Assembly (NCBI RefSeq): GCF_018861145.1
Contig: NZ_JAHKQT010000003.1
Span: 140,579 to 204,578, forward strand
Source: Poseidonibacter lekithochrous
Lineage (GTDB): Bacteria; Campylobacterota; Campylobacteria; Campylobacterales; Arcobacteraceae
Length of the DNA stretch: 64,000 bases
Direction of reading: 5' to 3'
The first letter of the stretch is position 1. Each line of letters opens with the position of its first letter. Position numbers and translations under genes: made by a program. The notes under the pieces are model-generated. The model was not told the origin of the DNA. It ran no database searches and saw only the letters and a program-made list of their open reading frames with translations. This document shows, piece by piece, positions 8,879-17,105 of the stretch.

Positions 8879-8892
8879 ATGATTTAGGTCAA
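8879..8892 (-). promoter_or_regulatory. Crp/Fnr-type operator of the HPP gene
   Basis: On the minus strand TTGACctaaATCAT matches the TTGAT-N4-ATCAA Fnr consensus at 8 of 10 positions. A TACTAT -10 lies at 8856-8851, placing the site centre about 41.5 bases before the expected start near 8844, the class II activator position. Confidence 0.5.
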
Positions 8893-8903
8893 GTCATAGT
8901 AAA

Positions 8904-8935
8904 TACAGTAGGAAGGGAGAACTTAACCTACTGTA
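8904..8935 (-). terminator. Hairpin after the small LRV-like gene
   Basis: TACAGTAGG and CCTACTGTA form a perfect nine-base stem with a 14-base loop, nine bases after the stop of the 75-residue gene. The U-tract is poor (UUUACU), so it may be a weak terminator or a 3'-end stabiliser. Confidence 0.55.
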
Positions 8936-8944
8936 ATATATTAA

Positions 8945-9172
8945 TTATTTTAAATTATTTTTTGCGTGTTGTCTTACTTGTTTATTACTGTCGTGTGATA
9001 AGATTTTTAAAACTTTTAATGAAGTTTTAGAATCTTTAGCAATAACCGTTCTTACATTTAATGAAGCATTATTAGTTAGATAGTCTTCTGTTAAATTGGC
9101 AAACTTGTCTCCAGCTTGTGCTGAAGTTAATATTAATAACATAAACAAAATAGATTTGAAAGTTCTTTTCAT
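8945..9172 (-). CDS. Small secreted protein with LRV/HEAT-like repeat
   Basis: 75 residues. The first 20 form a signal peptide ending in SAQA, so the mature protein of about 55 residues is periplasmic. The mature part fits the leucine-rich-variant (LRV) pattern: NVRTVIAKDSKTSLKVLKIL then SHDSNKQVRQHAKNN. That is about one and a half helical repeats, far shorter than usual LRV or HEAT proteins. Function unknown; a small adaptor or binding module is possible. AGGATG precedes the ATG with good spacing. A perfect Fnr-type palindrome lies at the right distance upstream, so expression probably rises when oxygen is low. Confidence 0.75.
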   Translation of the reverse strand: MKRTFKSILFMLLILTSAQAGDKFANLTEDYLTNNASLNVRTVIAKDSKTSLKVLKILSHDSNKQVRQHAKNNLK

Positions 9173-9229
9173 TTTTCATCCTTTTTTTAATTTGTATTGG
9201 AAGTATAATTAAATAGGATAAAAAGTGTC

Positions 9230-9243
9230 TTGATTTAAATCAA
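9230..9243 (-). promoter_or_regulatory. Perfect Crp/Fnr-type operator
   Basis: TTGATTTAAATCAA matches the Fnr consensus TTGAT-N4-ATCAA completely and is fully symmetrical. A TATACT -10 box is at 9207-9202, so transcription should begin near 9195 and the site is centred at about -41.5. It controls the 75-residue LRV-like gene. Confidence 0.7.
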
Positions 9244-9292
9244 TACAAGATAGAAATTGTCCTATTTAAAGAAAAACACTAAAATAGGATAG

Positions 9293-9318
9293 TTATAAGA
9301 GGAAAAATCCTCTTATAA
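9293..9318 (-). terminator. Hairpin overlapping the glycosyltransferase stop
   Basis: TTATAAGAGG, six bases, CCTCTTATAA: a perfect ten-base stem that includes the stop codon of the glycosyltransferase gene. The run of T lies in the loop, not after the stem, so termination is plausible but not certain. Confidence 0.5.
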
Positions 9319-10422
9319 AATATTTAATTGATGTGCTAAATCATCAGCTATTCGTTTATAGTTTCTAACTGCAAGAAGTCTAGCTTGTCCTTCAAGACCA
9401 ACTTGTGCAACTTCATCTTTTGTTAATCCTAAGATATAATCAAGTTTTTCTTTAATAGCCTCTTTTGAGAAATTACACATCCATGCACTTGTATCTTTTT
9501 GGAAAATTGATTCATTATTTTCATTTTTTGTCATGATACAAGGAACAGCTGAAGAATAATAATCTAGAACTTTCATAGGTGTTGAAGAATTAAATAACTC
9601 AATATCTGGCAATAAAGCAAGACCAATATCCGCTTTTGCAATCAAATCTAAAAGTTCATCTTTTGTTTTAGCATTATATATTTCTATATGTTCTTCAATA
9701 TTTGAATACTTTTCAACTAAACTTTTAGTATATTCAGGGTCTTTTGATGAAATCATAATTTTATATGTCCCATCTGATAATTCACTAAAGGCATCTAATA
9801 TAGTTTCAAATTCTCTTAGTTTATCTAATGTTCCTGCATAGAAAAATCTTTTTTCAACACCTTCATGTTGAATGTTTTTTGTTATAACTTCAGGATCAAT
9901 TCCCGATGGAATAACAAAAGTTCTTGTTTTAACTTTTTTTAGATAATCATCTCTCATTTTTCTAGATGTTGGCAAGAAGATATCACAATCATTTATAAGG
10001 CTTGTTTCCCCATATAATTTTATTTTGTTGTTAATAACATCTAAGAAACTTTTTTTGTTATTTGCTTCATCTTTTTGAAGTTTTGCAATTCTTTTTGGAT
10101 AAGACAATCTAAATGCAACTTTATAGTTAAATATTGCTCTTTTTTGTATAACTTCTTTTAGAATATCAGTATCATTTCTTACTGCTACAAAATCATAATC
10201 TCCAAGATTTACATTATTTTCTTCTAATATTGCTAGAGTATTTGTTTTTTTGTCATGAGGAATAATAAACTTATTGTCATAACTCTCAAAATTGGTTTTA
10301 GTTTTAGAAAAATAGATAATATTTATTTCATAATGTGCAGTTAGATATTTTTCAAAAAGTGGGCCAATAAAACTATGTTCTTTATGCTCAATCTGGTCTG
10401 TAATATATAGAAATTTACTCAT
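9313..10422 (-). CDS. Glycosyltransferase, GT4-like (GT-B fold)
   Basis: 369 residues. The second half has the pattern of family 4 retaining glycosyltransferases: FVIPSGIDPEVI, KRFFYAGTLDKLREFETILDAF (nucleotide-sugar binding side), then a region around ADIGLALLPDIELFNSSTPMKVLDY where the family carries its EX7E-like motif. No signal or membrane segment, so it is cytoplasmic or membrane-peripheral. The acceptor cannot be told from sequence; there are no other surface-polysaccharide genes nearby. It starts 69 bases after the EamA gene stops and has GGAG before the ATG. Confidence 0.8.
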   Translation of the reverse strand: MSKFLYITDQIEHKEHSFIGPLFEKYLTAHYEINIIYFSKTKTNFESYDNKFIIPHDKKTNTLAILEENNVNLGDYDFVAVRNDTDILKEVIQKRAIFNYKVAFRLSYPKRIAKLQKDEANNKKSFLDVINNKIKLYGETSLINDCDIFLPTSRKMRDDYLKKVKTRTFVIPSGIDPEVITKNIQHEGVEKRFFYAGTLDKLREFETILDAFSELSDGTYKIMISSKDPEYTKSLVEKYSNIEEHIEIYNAKTKDELLDLIAKADIGLALLPDIELFNSSTPMKVLDYYSSAVPCIMTKNENNESIFQKDTSAWMCNFSKEAIKEKLDYILGLTKDEVAQVGLEGQARLLAVRNYKRIADDLAHQLNIL

Positions 10423-10491
10423 TTAATGCTCCTAAATAAAATATATAGTAATGTTATCTATAAAAAGTAGCATTAAAAAAGCAAGTTTTAA

Positions 10492-11370
10492 CTATGTTTT
10501 TTTCTTAAATTGTAACTCTGCTATTAAAGTAGCAAAAATAATTAAAAGAGCTCCTATAATTTGAATACTTGTAAGTACCTCTCCTCCAGCTGCATATCCA
10601 TATATTGCAGCACTAACAGGTTCCATTGTAAATATAACGGCAGTTTTAGTTGCTGTTGTGAATTGTTGCATATATGTTTGTATTAAAAAAGCATAGACAG
10701 TCGCAAATACTGCTGTTACGATTACTGCTTTAAAAAAAGTATAATCATAATTTAAATCAAAAGTTGTGCTATCAAGACTTAATGAAAAAACAAGAGATAA
10801 AATTGTTACTGTAGTTAATTGAAACAAAACTAATAAATATACATTAACCTCTTTTGAATATTTACCCGTAAATATTATATGTAATGCAAAAAGAAAAGCA
10901 CAAATAAGTGTTAAAAACTCCCCATAACCTAAAGTAAGCTCGCCAGACATAGTAAGTAAATATAAACCAACTACAGCGACAAGCGAAGCAATAAATACAT
11001 TTCTTCGTACATGATCTTTAAATATAAAATAGGCTAAAAAAGGTACACAGATTACATTAAGTCCAGTGATAAAAGCAACAATAGAACTTTTTGTATAACT
11101 TAAGCCAAAGGTTTGTGTAGCAAAAGCTGAAAACAAAAAAGTACCTAATAATATTCCCACTAGAATAGTTTTTTTATTAATTTCTTTTAGATATTTATAA
11201 GCTATAAAAAACATTAAAATACTAGCAAGACCAAATCTAAAAAATAAAAATGAGTAAACAGGTGTTGAATCAATAGCTTCTTGTACCATTAAAAAAGTAA
11301 CACCCCATGCAATTGCTACAGTCAATAGTAAAATATCTGCTCTATATTCAAAAATTTTGTATTTGTTCAT
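10492..11370 (-). CDS. EamA/DMT-family transporter
   Basis: 292 residues with ten predicted membrane helices arranged as two EamA repeats of five, the typical drug/metabolite transporter layout. Diagnostic features are the N-terminal AIAWGVTFLMVQ, FFRFGLASILM, and in the second repeat PVSAAIYGYAAGGEVLTSIQIIGALLI. Substrates of this family range from amino acids to nucleobases and sugars, and none can be assigned here. It reads away from the ABC transporter genes, with which it shares a divergent upstream region of 143 bases. Confidence 0.88.
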   Translation of the reverse strand: MNKYKIFEYRADILLLTVAIAWGVTFLMVQEAIDSTPVYSFLFFRFGLASILMFFIAYKYLKEINKKTILVGILLGTFLFSAFATQTFGLSYTKSSIVAFITGLNVICVPFLAYFIFKDHVRRNVFIASLVAVVGLYLLTMSGELTLGYGEFLTLICAFLFALHIIFTGKYSKEVNVYLLVLFQLTTVTILSLVFSLSLDSTTFDLNYDYTFFKAVIVTAVFATVYAFLIQTYMQQFTTATKTAVIFTMEPVSAAIYGYAAGGEVLTSIQIIGALLIIFATLIAELQFKKKT

Positions 11371-11471
11371 TTTATCTCCATTTTAGCTTGGAATTGTACC
11401 AAAAATTTGATAAACTATTAATTGTATATTTATTATAGAGAAATAACATATTAATGGTATATTAAATAAAT

Positions 11472-11477
11472 CTATAA
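11472..11477 (+). promoter_or_regulatory. -10 box of the amino-acid ABC operon
   Basis: TATAAT occurs in the segment AATCTATAATAAGATG upstream of the ABC ATPase ATG at 11514. No clear -35 is seen, as is usual for this group. Position is accurate to within two bases. Confidence 0.5.
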
Positions 11478-11513
11478 TAAGATGATAATTTAAAAACTAA
11501 ATAAAGAGACTTA

Positions 11514-12254
11514 ATGAGTGAAAATATAATTTCTATGAGTAAGATTGATAAGTATTATGATGACTTTCATGTACTTAAAAATATTGACTTTAGTGTAAAA
11601 AAAGGTGAGATTGTTGTTGTCTGTGGGCCATCAGGTTCAGGTAAATCTACATTGATTAGATGTATTAATGGACTTGAAGATATTGATAGTGGAACTATAT
11701 TAGTTGACAATATGGATATTCATGCTAGCAAAAAGAATTTAAAAGAAATTAGAAGTGAAGTTGGAATGGTTTTTCAACACTTCAATCTTTTCCCTCATTT
11801 AACAATTCTAGAAAATATTACTCTTGCTCAAAATCTAGTGAAGAAAAGATCAAAAGCTGAAGCTATTGAAATTGGAAGAGAATTACTTGAAAAAGTTAAA
11901 CTTTCAGATAAAGCAGATTCTTATCCTGCAGATTTATCAGGGGGGCAAAAACAAAGAGTTGCAATAGCAAGATCTTTAGCTATGAAACCAAAGGTTATTC
12001 TTTTTGATGAGCCAACATCTGCTCTTGATCCTGAAACTATTGGTGATGTATTATCTGTAATGAAAGATTTAGCTCAAGAGAACTTTACTATTGTTTGTGT
12101 TACTCATGAGATGGGTTTTGCAAAAGAAGTAGGTGATAGAATAGTATTTATGGATCATGGTGTAATTGTTGAAGAAAATACTCCCGAAGAGTTTTTCAAT
12201 AACCCAAAAAGCGAAAGAGCTCAAAAGTTCTTAAAAGAAATTTTAACACACTAA
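11514..12254 (+). CDS. Polar amino-acid ABC transporter ATPase (GlnQ/HisP type)
   Basis: 246 residues. Walker [10 protein letters not shown] near residue 38, Q-loop [20 protein letters not shown] signature [13 protein letters not shown], Walker [15 protein letters not shown], and switch histidine in CVTHEMGFA. The HFNLFPHLT and DPE stretches are typical of importers for glutamine, glutamate, arginine and similar amino acids. It is the first gene of a three-gene set with a binding protein and a permease, the gaps being 24 and 3 bases. It forms the cytoplasmic motor dimer of that importer. Confidence 0.95.
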   Translation: MSENIISMSKIDKYYDDFHVLKNIDFSVKKGEIVVVCGPSGSGKSTLIRCINGLEDIDSGTILVDNMDIHASKKNLKEIRSEVGMVFQHFNLFPHLTILENITLAQNLVKKRSKAEAIEIGRELLEKVKLSDKADSYPADLSGGQKQRVAIARSLAMKPKVILFDEPTSALDPETIGDVLSVMKDLAQENFTIVCVTHEMGFAKEVGDRIVFMDHGVIVEENTPEEFFNNPKSERAQKFLKEILTH

Positions 12255-12278
12255 TCAATCTTAAAAAAAAGGAAACAC

Positions 12279-13115
12279 ATGAAAAATTTAGTTAAAAAGT
12301 TTTTAGTAGCAGTTTTTGCTATTAGTACATTATTTACTGCAAACTCATTTGCAGATGATATTGAGTTGTGGAAGAAATCTACATTAAATCAAATCTTACA
12401 AAGAGGTGAATTAAGAGTTGGTATGGAACCAGGTTATATGCCTTTTGAAATGAAAGATAAAAAAGGTCGAATCATAGGTTATGATGTAGATATGGCTAAG
12501 AAAATGGCAAAAGAAATGGGTGTTAAATTAAAACTTATTCCTACTTCATGGGATGGAATTATTGCTGGTTTACTTACAAATAAGTACGATATTATTATGT
12601 CAGGTATGACTATTACTCAACAAAGAAACTTAAAAATTAACTTTGCAGATCCATATGTAGTTGTTGGTCAAACAATTATGATTAGAAAAGAATTAGCTGG
12701 AAAAATTAAATCTGCTGCTGATTTAGATAAACCAGAATATACAGTTGTTACAAAACTTGGTGTAACAGGTGAAATTGCAACTAAAAAATTCTTCAAAAAA
12801 GCAAAAATTATTACTTTTGAAACAGAAGCTGATGCAGCATCTGAAGTATTAAATGGTAAAGCTGATGGTATGGTTTATGACCAACCTTATAATATCTTAT
12901 TTATGAGTGATAAAGGTAAAGATAAATTAGTTCACTTAGATGCACCTTTAACTTATGAACCTTTAGGTTGGGCTGTTAGAAAAGGTGATCCTGATTTTAT
13001 TAACTGGTTAAATAACTTCTTAAGACAAATCAAGGGTGATAAAGTTGTTGACTTCCATGAAAAATTAAATGAAAAATGGTTAAGAGATACTTCTTGGTTA
13101 AAAAGAGTTCAGTAA
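12279..13115 (+). CDS. Periplasmic amino-acid-binding protein of ABC importer
   Basis: 278 residues with a signal peptide of about 25 residues (hydrophobic core then SFADD). Mature part is a family 3 solute-binding protein: RGELRVGMEPGYMPFEMKDKKGRIIGYDVDMAKKMA, WDGIIAGLLTNKYDIIMSGMTIT, RNLKINFADPY. It delivers its ligand to the permease downstream. Ligand specificity within the polar amino acids is not evident from sequence alone. AAAGGAAA gives a strong ribosome binding site. Codon use is more regular than in its neighbours, consistent with high expression of a binding protein. Confidence 0.93.
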   Translation: MKNLVKKFLVAVFAISTLFTANSFADDIELWKKSTLNQILQRGELRVGMEPGYMPFEMKDKKGRIIGYDVDMAKKMAKEMGVKLKLIPTSWDGIIAGLLTNKYDIIMSGMTITQQRNLKINFADPYVVVGQTIMIRKELAGKIKSAADLDKPEYTVVTKLGVTGEIATKKFFKKAKIITFETEADAASEVLNGKADGMVYDQPYNILFMSDKGKDKLVHLDAPLTYEPLGWAVRKGDPDFINWLNNFLRQIKGDKVVDFHEKLNEKWLRDTSWLKRVQ

Positions 13116-13118
13116 CAT

Positions 13119-14084
13119 ATGGCGAAGAGACAATCATTAGCAGAAAATAAAACATTAGGGCATTTTATTGCCGTAATGTTTTTCGTAGCCGTAGGTTACT
13201 TCTTTTATGCAGCAGCTGCAAATATGAATTATGTTTGGAAATGGAATAGTGTTCCAAAGTATTTTGCATATGAAGAAACAACTTCTTTAGAATCTCCAAT
13301 AGATGGAAAACTAGTATTCGAAGATAACAAGTACTTTATTGAAGGTGATGAGAAAGTAGAAGTTAAGAATTTAGATAGTAGTTTTCTATTTGATTATACA
13401 ATTGGTGAAGATGTTTATGAAGGTGATGTAATCGCTTCTAAAGATGAGATGAAAGCAGGTCCTGTTTTATCTGGCCTTTGGGTTACTCTGAAAATCTCAT
13501 TTTTTGCAATGATTTTAACTTTAATCATTGGGATTATTGTCGCACTTATGAAGTTATCTTCTATGATTTTTTTACGTGATATTGCAACTGTTTATATTAC
13601 AATTGTAAGAGGAACTCCTCTTCTTGTACAAATATTTTTATTTTATTTTATAGTTGCAAATATATTTGAACTTGAAAGATTTGTTGCTGGTATTTTATCA
13701 CTTGGTATTTTCTTTGGTGCTTATATGGCAGAGATTTTAAGAGGTGCAATTCAGTCAATTGATAAAGGTCAGTTAGAAGCTGCCAAATCACTTGGTATTT
13801 CTAACTTCCAAGCTATGCGATATATTATCTTACCTCAAGCTTTTAAAAGAGCTTTACCAACACTTGTAGGTGAAACTATTGCACTTGTAAAAGATTCATC
13901 TTTAGTATCTGTTATTTCAATTACGGATTTAACAAAAGTTGGTAAAGAGATTGTTGCAAATACATTCTCTCCTTTTGAAACATGGATTGTAATTGCATTA
14001 TTGTATTTATGTATCACGTCAATATTAAGTTATATTGGACATAGAATAGAGAAAAGAATGGCAGCCAAAGGTGGAATGTCCTAA
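13119..14084 (+). CDS. Amino-acid ABC permease with extra extracytoplasmic N-terminal domain
   Basis: 321 residues, about 100 longer than usual for this permease class. A first membrane segment (about 15-33) is followed by some 80 non-membrane residues rich in Glu and Asp, containing ESPIDGKLVFE and YTIGEDVYEGDVIAS. Then comes the normal HisM/GlnP core from GLWVTLKISF onward with the EAA loop (GQLEAAKSLGISNFQAMRYIILPQAF). The inserted region has the rhythm of a barrel-sandwich (biotinyl/lipoyl-like) fold, but lacks a biotin or lipoyl lysine motif; that fold is my inference. It would sit in the periplasm next to the binding-protein dock. Confidence 0.9.
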   Translation: MAKRQSLAENKTLGHFIAVMFFVAVGYFFYAAAANMNYVWKWNSVPKYFAYEETTSLESPIDGKLVFEDNKYFIEGDEKVEVKNLDSSFLFDYTIGEDVYEGDVIASKDEMKAGPVLSGLWVTLKISFFAMILTLIIGIIVALMKLSSMIFLRDIATVYITIVRGTPLLVQIFLFYFIVANIFELERFVAGILSLGIFFGAYMAEILRGAIQSIDKGQLEAAKSLGISNFQAMRYIILPQAFKRALPTLVGETIALVKDSSLVSVISITDLTKVGKEIVANTFSPFETWIVIALLYLCITSILSYIGHRIEKRMAAKGGMS

Positions 14085-14723
14085 GTGGAAAATTTCTTTT
14101 CTGCCTTCTTGCAACAAGGGATTACCTTCTTTGCAATTATGGATCCAATTGGAGTTAGTGCAATTGCACTATCTTTACTTAGTACAAATATCACAAAGGA
14201 CCAAATAAATAAGGTTGCAAAAAAATCAACACTTACTATTATAATTGCCTTTTTTGTTGTACTTATTACTGGTGATTTTATTCTAAAACTTTTTGGAATT
14301 GGAGAACATTCTCTTAAAGTTATGGGTGGAATCATTTTACTTTTAATGGCTATATCAATGGTTAATGGAAGTTCAAGTGATAAGAAACCTACAAAAGAAG
14401 AAGATGAAGATTTACAAAATAATGAAGATTTATCTGTAATTCCTATTGGTATTCCAATTGCATTTGGAACTGGGCTTTTTACTACTATTGTAATTTTTAA
14501 ACACCAAGTAGAAGTATATACTGATATCTTATCAATTACTTTAGCTTTTTTAGTTAATGCGGCAATTTTCTATTTTGTTTTAAAAAACTCAATTTATATA
14601 AAAAAGTTTTTAGGGATTACTGGACAAAATATAATTACAAAGTTAATGGGACTAATTGTTGGAGCAATATCTATTCAATTTATTGTTTCAGGAATAATTA
14701 ACTTAAGTAAATTGTATTTATAA
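14085..14723 (+). CDS. MarC/UPF0056-family membrane protein
   Basis: 212 residues with six predicted membrane helices. The opening AFLQQGITFFAIMDPIGVSAIAL is characteristic of MarC, as is LKVMGGIILLLMAISMV. A hydrophilic, acidic loop (KKPTKEEDEDLQNNEDL) follows the third helix. The function of MarC is unknown despite its name; it does not confer multiple antibiotic resistance in E. coli. The start is GTG directly after the permease stop, and no ATG is available before the family-conserved N-terminus, so translation is probably coupled to the ABC operon. Confidence 0.88.
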   Translation: MENFFSAFLQQGITFFAIMDPIGVSAIALSLLSTNITKDQINKVAKKSTLTIIIAFFVVLITGDFILKLFGIGEHSLKVMGGIILLLMAISMVNGSSSDKKPTKEEDEDLQNNEDLSVIPIGIPIAFGTGLFTTIVIFKHQVEVYTDILSITLAFLVNAAIFYFVLKNSIYIKKFLGITGQNIITKLMGLIVGAISIQFIVSGIINLSKLYL

Positions 14724-14737
14724 GTGATATATTACAA

Positions 14738-15355
14738 ATGGTAAGTGAAATATTACTAAAAGGTTTCATTGTAACTTTTTCTTTGATTGTTGCAATTGGA
14801 GCTCAAAATGCTTATATATTAAAACTTGGACTTTTAAAACAATACGTCTTTACCTCAGTTATTTTGTGTATTTTATTTGATACTTTACTAATCTCTGCAG
14901 GTGTTTTTGGTCTTGGATTTTTTATTCAAGGAAATCAGTTATTAATTAATATTATTGCTGTAATTGGAATTTTATTCTTAAGTTTTTATGCTTTTATGTC
15001 TTTTAAATCTGCATTTAAAAATGAAAGTTTAGAAATTGATGGAAAAAATAAAACAAATCCTTTAAAGCAAGTTGTTGGAATGCTTTTAGTTTTCACATTT
15101 TTAAATCCACATACTTATTTAGATACAATTTTATTAATAGGTGGAATTGGTGCAAATATTCAAGATGATTTAAAAATATTCTTTTTATTAGGTGCTATTA
15201 GTGCTTCTACTGTATGGTTTGTTCTTTTAGGTTTTGGAGCTAGACTTTTAATACCTTTATTTAAAAAACCAATAACTTGGAAAATTCTAGATATTTCTAT
15301 AGGTATTATTATGCTTATAATTGCATATTCTTTGATAGATTTAATTGTATATTAG
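14738..15355 (+). CDS. LysE/ArgO-family amino-acid exporter
   Basis: 205 residues with six membrane helices. N-terminal GFIVTFSLIVAIGAQNAYILKLGLLKQYVF is the LysE/ArgO signature (GAQNA), and FTFLNPHTYLDTILLIGG carries the conserved NPH/YLD motif. It exports basic amino acids or relatives. It follows MarC by 14 bases and lies in the same direction as the amino-acid importer, so uptake and overflow may be linked. The ribosome binding site is weak. Confidence 0.9.
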   Translation: MVSEILLKGFIVTFSLIVAIGAQNAYILKLGLLKQYVFTSVILCILFDTLLISAGVFGLGFFIQGNQLLINIIAVIGILFLSFYAFMSFKSAFKNESLEIDGKNKTNPLKQVVGMLLVFTFLNPHTYLDTILLIGGIGANIQDDLKIFFLLGAISASTVWFVLLGFGARLLIPLFKKPITWKILDISIGIIMLIIAYSLIDLIVY

Positions 15356-15391
15356 ATAGTATTTACAATTATTAAGCGTAAAGGTAGATAA

Positions 15392-16168
15392 ATGAATAAT
15401 ACAAGTATCGAAGAAATAGGGTGTTTTAAAACTATTTTAGACCCCTATAATGGAATTACAATAGAACAATCTTCTCTTCCAAATTCTAAAGAAGAGTTTG
15501 AGCTAAACTTGGACTATCTTATTGAAAATACAAAAGATAGAAGAAATGTTATTTGGATATATATTGATATAAAACGCTCAGATTTTATTCCTATTGCTAC
15601 AAAAAAAGGCTTTTTCTTTCATTCTTGTGATGAAGAATATATCTTAATTGTAAAAAGATTAATAGAAAATGCAATAATTCCAACAGCAGCAAATCATACT
15701 TTAGGTGTAGGTGCAGTTGTAATAAATGAAAAAAATGAATTATTAGTAATAAAAGAGCGAATATCAAACATAGGTTTTAAACTTCCAGGTGGACACATAG
15801 ATAATGGTGAAATGATTTCTACTGCAGTTGTACGAGAAGTAAAAGAAGAAACTGGAATAGATGTAGAGTTTGATTCAGTTATTAGCTTGGGACATTTTTA
15901 TCCACATCAATTTCATAAATCAAATTTATATATATTATGTATTGCAAATGCAAAGTCAAGTGAAATAAATATTGAAGATACAAAAGAAATTTTAGAAGCA
16001 AAGTGGATGGATATAAATGAATACATAGAAGATGAAGACGTTCTTGCTTATTCAAAAGCTGTTGTTATTTCTGCTATAGAATACAAAGGCTTTAAACTTG
16101 CAAATCAAGAAACACTTTGTCATATAAAAAAAGATTTTGAATTATTTTTTCCTGTAGAGAATAAATAG
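15392..16168 (+). CDS. Nudix hydrolase with N-terminal pre-Nudix domain
   Basis: 258 residues. The Nudix box is intact: GGHIDNGEMISTAVVREVKE followed by ETGI (G-x5-E-x7-REVKEETGI) around residues 133-156. The N-terminal 95 residues, ending RNVIWIYIDIKRSDFIPIA and GFFFHSCDEEYILIVKRL, match the pre-Nudix domain of NUDT6-like proteins. It hydrolyses a nucleoside-diphosphate derivative; the substrate is unknown. A stretch of about 25 residues after the Nudix fold is specific. AAAGG lies at good distance before the ATG. Confidence 0.88.
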   Translation: MNNTSIEEIGCFKTILDPYNGITIEQSSLPNSKEEFELNLDYLIENTKDRRNVIWIYIDIKRSDFIPIATKKGFFFHSCDEEYILIVKRLIENAIIPTAANHTLGVGAVVINEKNELLVIKERISNIGFKLPGGHIDNGEMISTAVVREVKEETGIDVEFDSVISLGHFYPHQFHKSNLYILCIANAKSSEINIEDTKEILEAKWMDINEYIEDEDVLAYSKAVVISAIEYKGFKLANQETLCHIKKDFELFFPVENK

Positions 16169-16221
16169 TTTAAATTTTATAAAAATTAAATATAATACAT
16201 TTTAAAAAATAAAGGAATAAA

Positions 16222-16605
16222 ATGAAAGAAATTATATCAACTAATAAAGCTCCAGGTGCAATTGGACCTTATAATCAAGCTACAGCACTAGCAAATTTAA
16301 TATTTACATCAGGACAAATACCTCTAATTCCTGAAACTATGGAAATAGTAGAAGGCGGAATTAAAGAACAATCAAAAGTTGTTATGGATAATTTAAAAGC
16401 AGTATTAGAAGAAGCTGGAAGTTCTTATGAGAATGTTTTAAAAACAACTTGTTATTTATCAGATATGGATAACTTTGCAAGCTTCAATGAAGTATATGCC
16501 CAATATTTCGAAGCTGAAACAGCACCATCTCGTGCAACAGTTGCAGTAAAAACTTTACCTAAAAATGTTTTAGTTGAAGTAGATGCAATCGCTTTTAAAA
16601 ACTAG
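16222..16605 (+). CDS. ridA: RidA-family enamine/imine deaminase
   Basis: 127 residues, the normal length. It hydrolyses reactive 2-aminoacrylate and related enamines made by PLP enzymes, giving the keto acid and ammonia. Motifs: TNKAPGAIGPYNQA at the N-terminus, IFTSGQIPL, and the substrate-binding arginine in APSRATVAVKTLP with VEVDAIA at the end. The gene has its own upstream region with AAAGGA before the ATG, and ends in a strong bidirectional terminator whose stem includes the stop codon. Confidence 0.95.
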   Translation: MKEIISTNKAPGAIGPYNQATALANLIFTSGQIPLIPETMEIVEGGIKEQSKVVMDNLKAVLEEAGSSYENVLKTTCYLSDMDNFASFNEVYAQYFEAETAPSRATVAVKTLPKNVLVEVDAIAFKN

Positions 16606-16625
16606 AGAATATTTTCTCTAGTTTT
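16597..16625. terminator. Bidirectional terminator between ridA and membrane gene
   Basis: AAAACTAGAGAAT pairs with ATTTTCTCTAGTTTT to make a perfect stem with A and T runs on both sides. It serves ridA on the plus strand and the convergent membrane gene on the minus strand. Confidence 0.85.
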
Positions 16626-16645
16626 ACTATAATTTAATTACTTCT

Positions 16646-17080
16646 TTAAACTACAAACATCACTTTTGCTAGAATAATTATAATAATACCAACAAGCAAT
16701 ACAAACTTATGAAAATGTTTCATTATAGGATTTGGAGTTTTCTTTAAAAACTTACAAGATAAAGAATAAACAATTCCAGAGGCAATAATCATTGCAAGAA
16801 TAAGTTTGATTAACAAAAGAATTTGAAGTGAGCTATTAAATATACCAAGTTCAGAATTTATGTATTTTGAAAACATATATCCACCTGTCAGAATTAAAAT
16901 CAAAACAGTTATTGGAAATATCTTTCTTGCTCTATTTGAAATTACAGTCATAACATTCTGATGTTCTTTGTCTGTTAAAACTTTTTTCATTGCTGGTAAA
17001 ACTATAACATCTGCAAAAACAAAACCTAAAAAAATTATTGCACTGAATAAGTGTAAAATTACTACTAAAGTATATGACAT
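16646..17080 (-). CDS. CopD-like small membrane protein, paralogue 2
   Basis: 144 residues with four predicted membrane helices. It starts MSYTLVVILHLFSAIIFLGF with a histidine in the first helix, and has another His pair in KHFHKF before the last helix. Such histidines could bind haem or a metal, as proposed for CopD-like proteins, but no function is established. It is a clear paralogue of the next gene upstream, with the same length, order of helices and ending (AKVMFVV against AKLMFVV). It lies 25 bases downstream in the same transcript, so it arose by tandem duplication. Confidence 0.7.
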   Translation of the reverse strand: MSYTLVVILHLFSAIIFLGFVFADVIVLPAMKKVLTDKEHQNVMTVISNRARKIFPITVLILILTGGYMFSKYINSELGIFNSSLQILLLIKLILAMIIASGIVYSLSCKFLKKTPNPIMKHFHKFVLLVGIIIIILAKVMFVV

Positions 17081-17105
17081 TTTATATCCTTCTAATATTT
17101 TAAAT

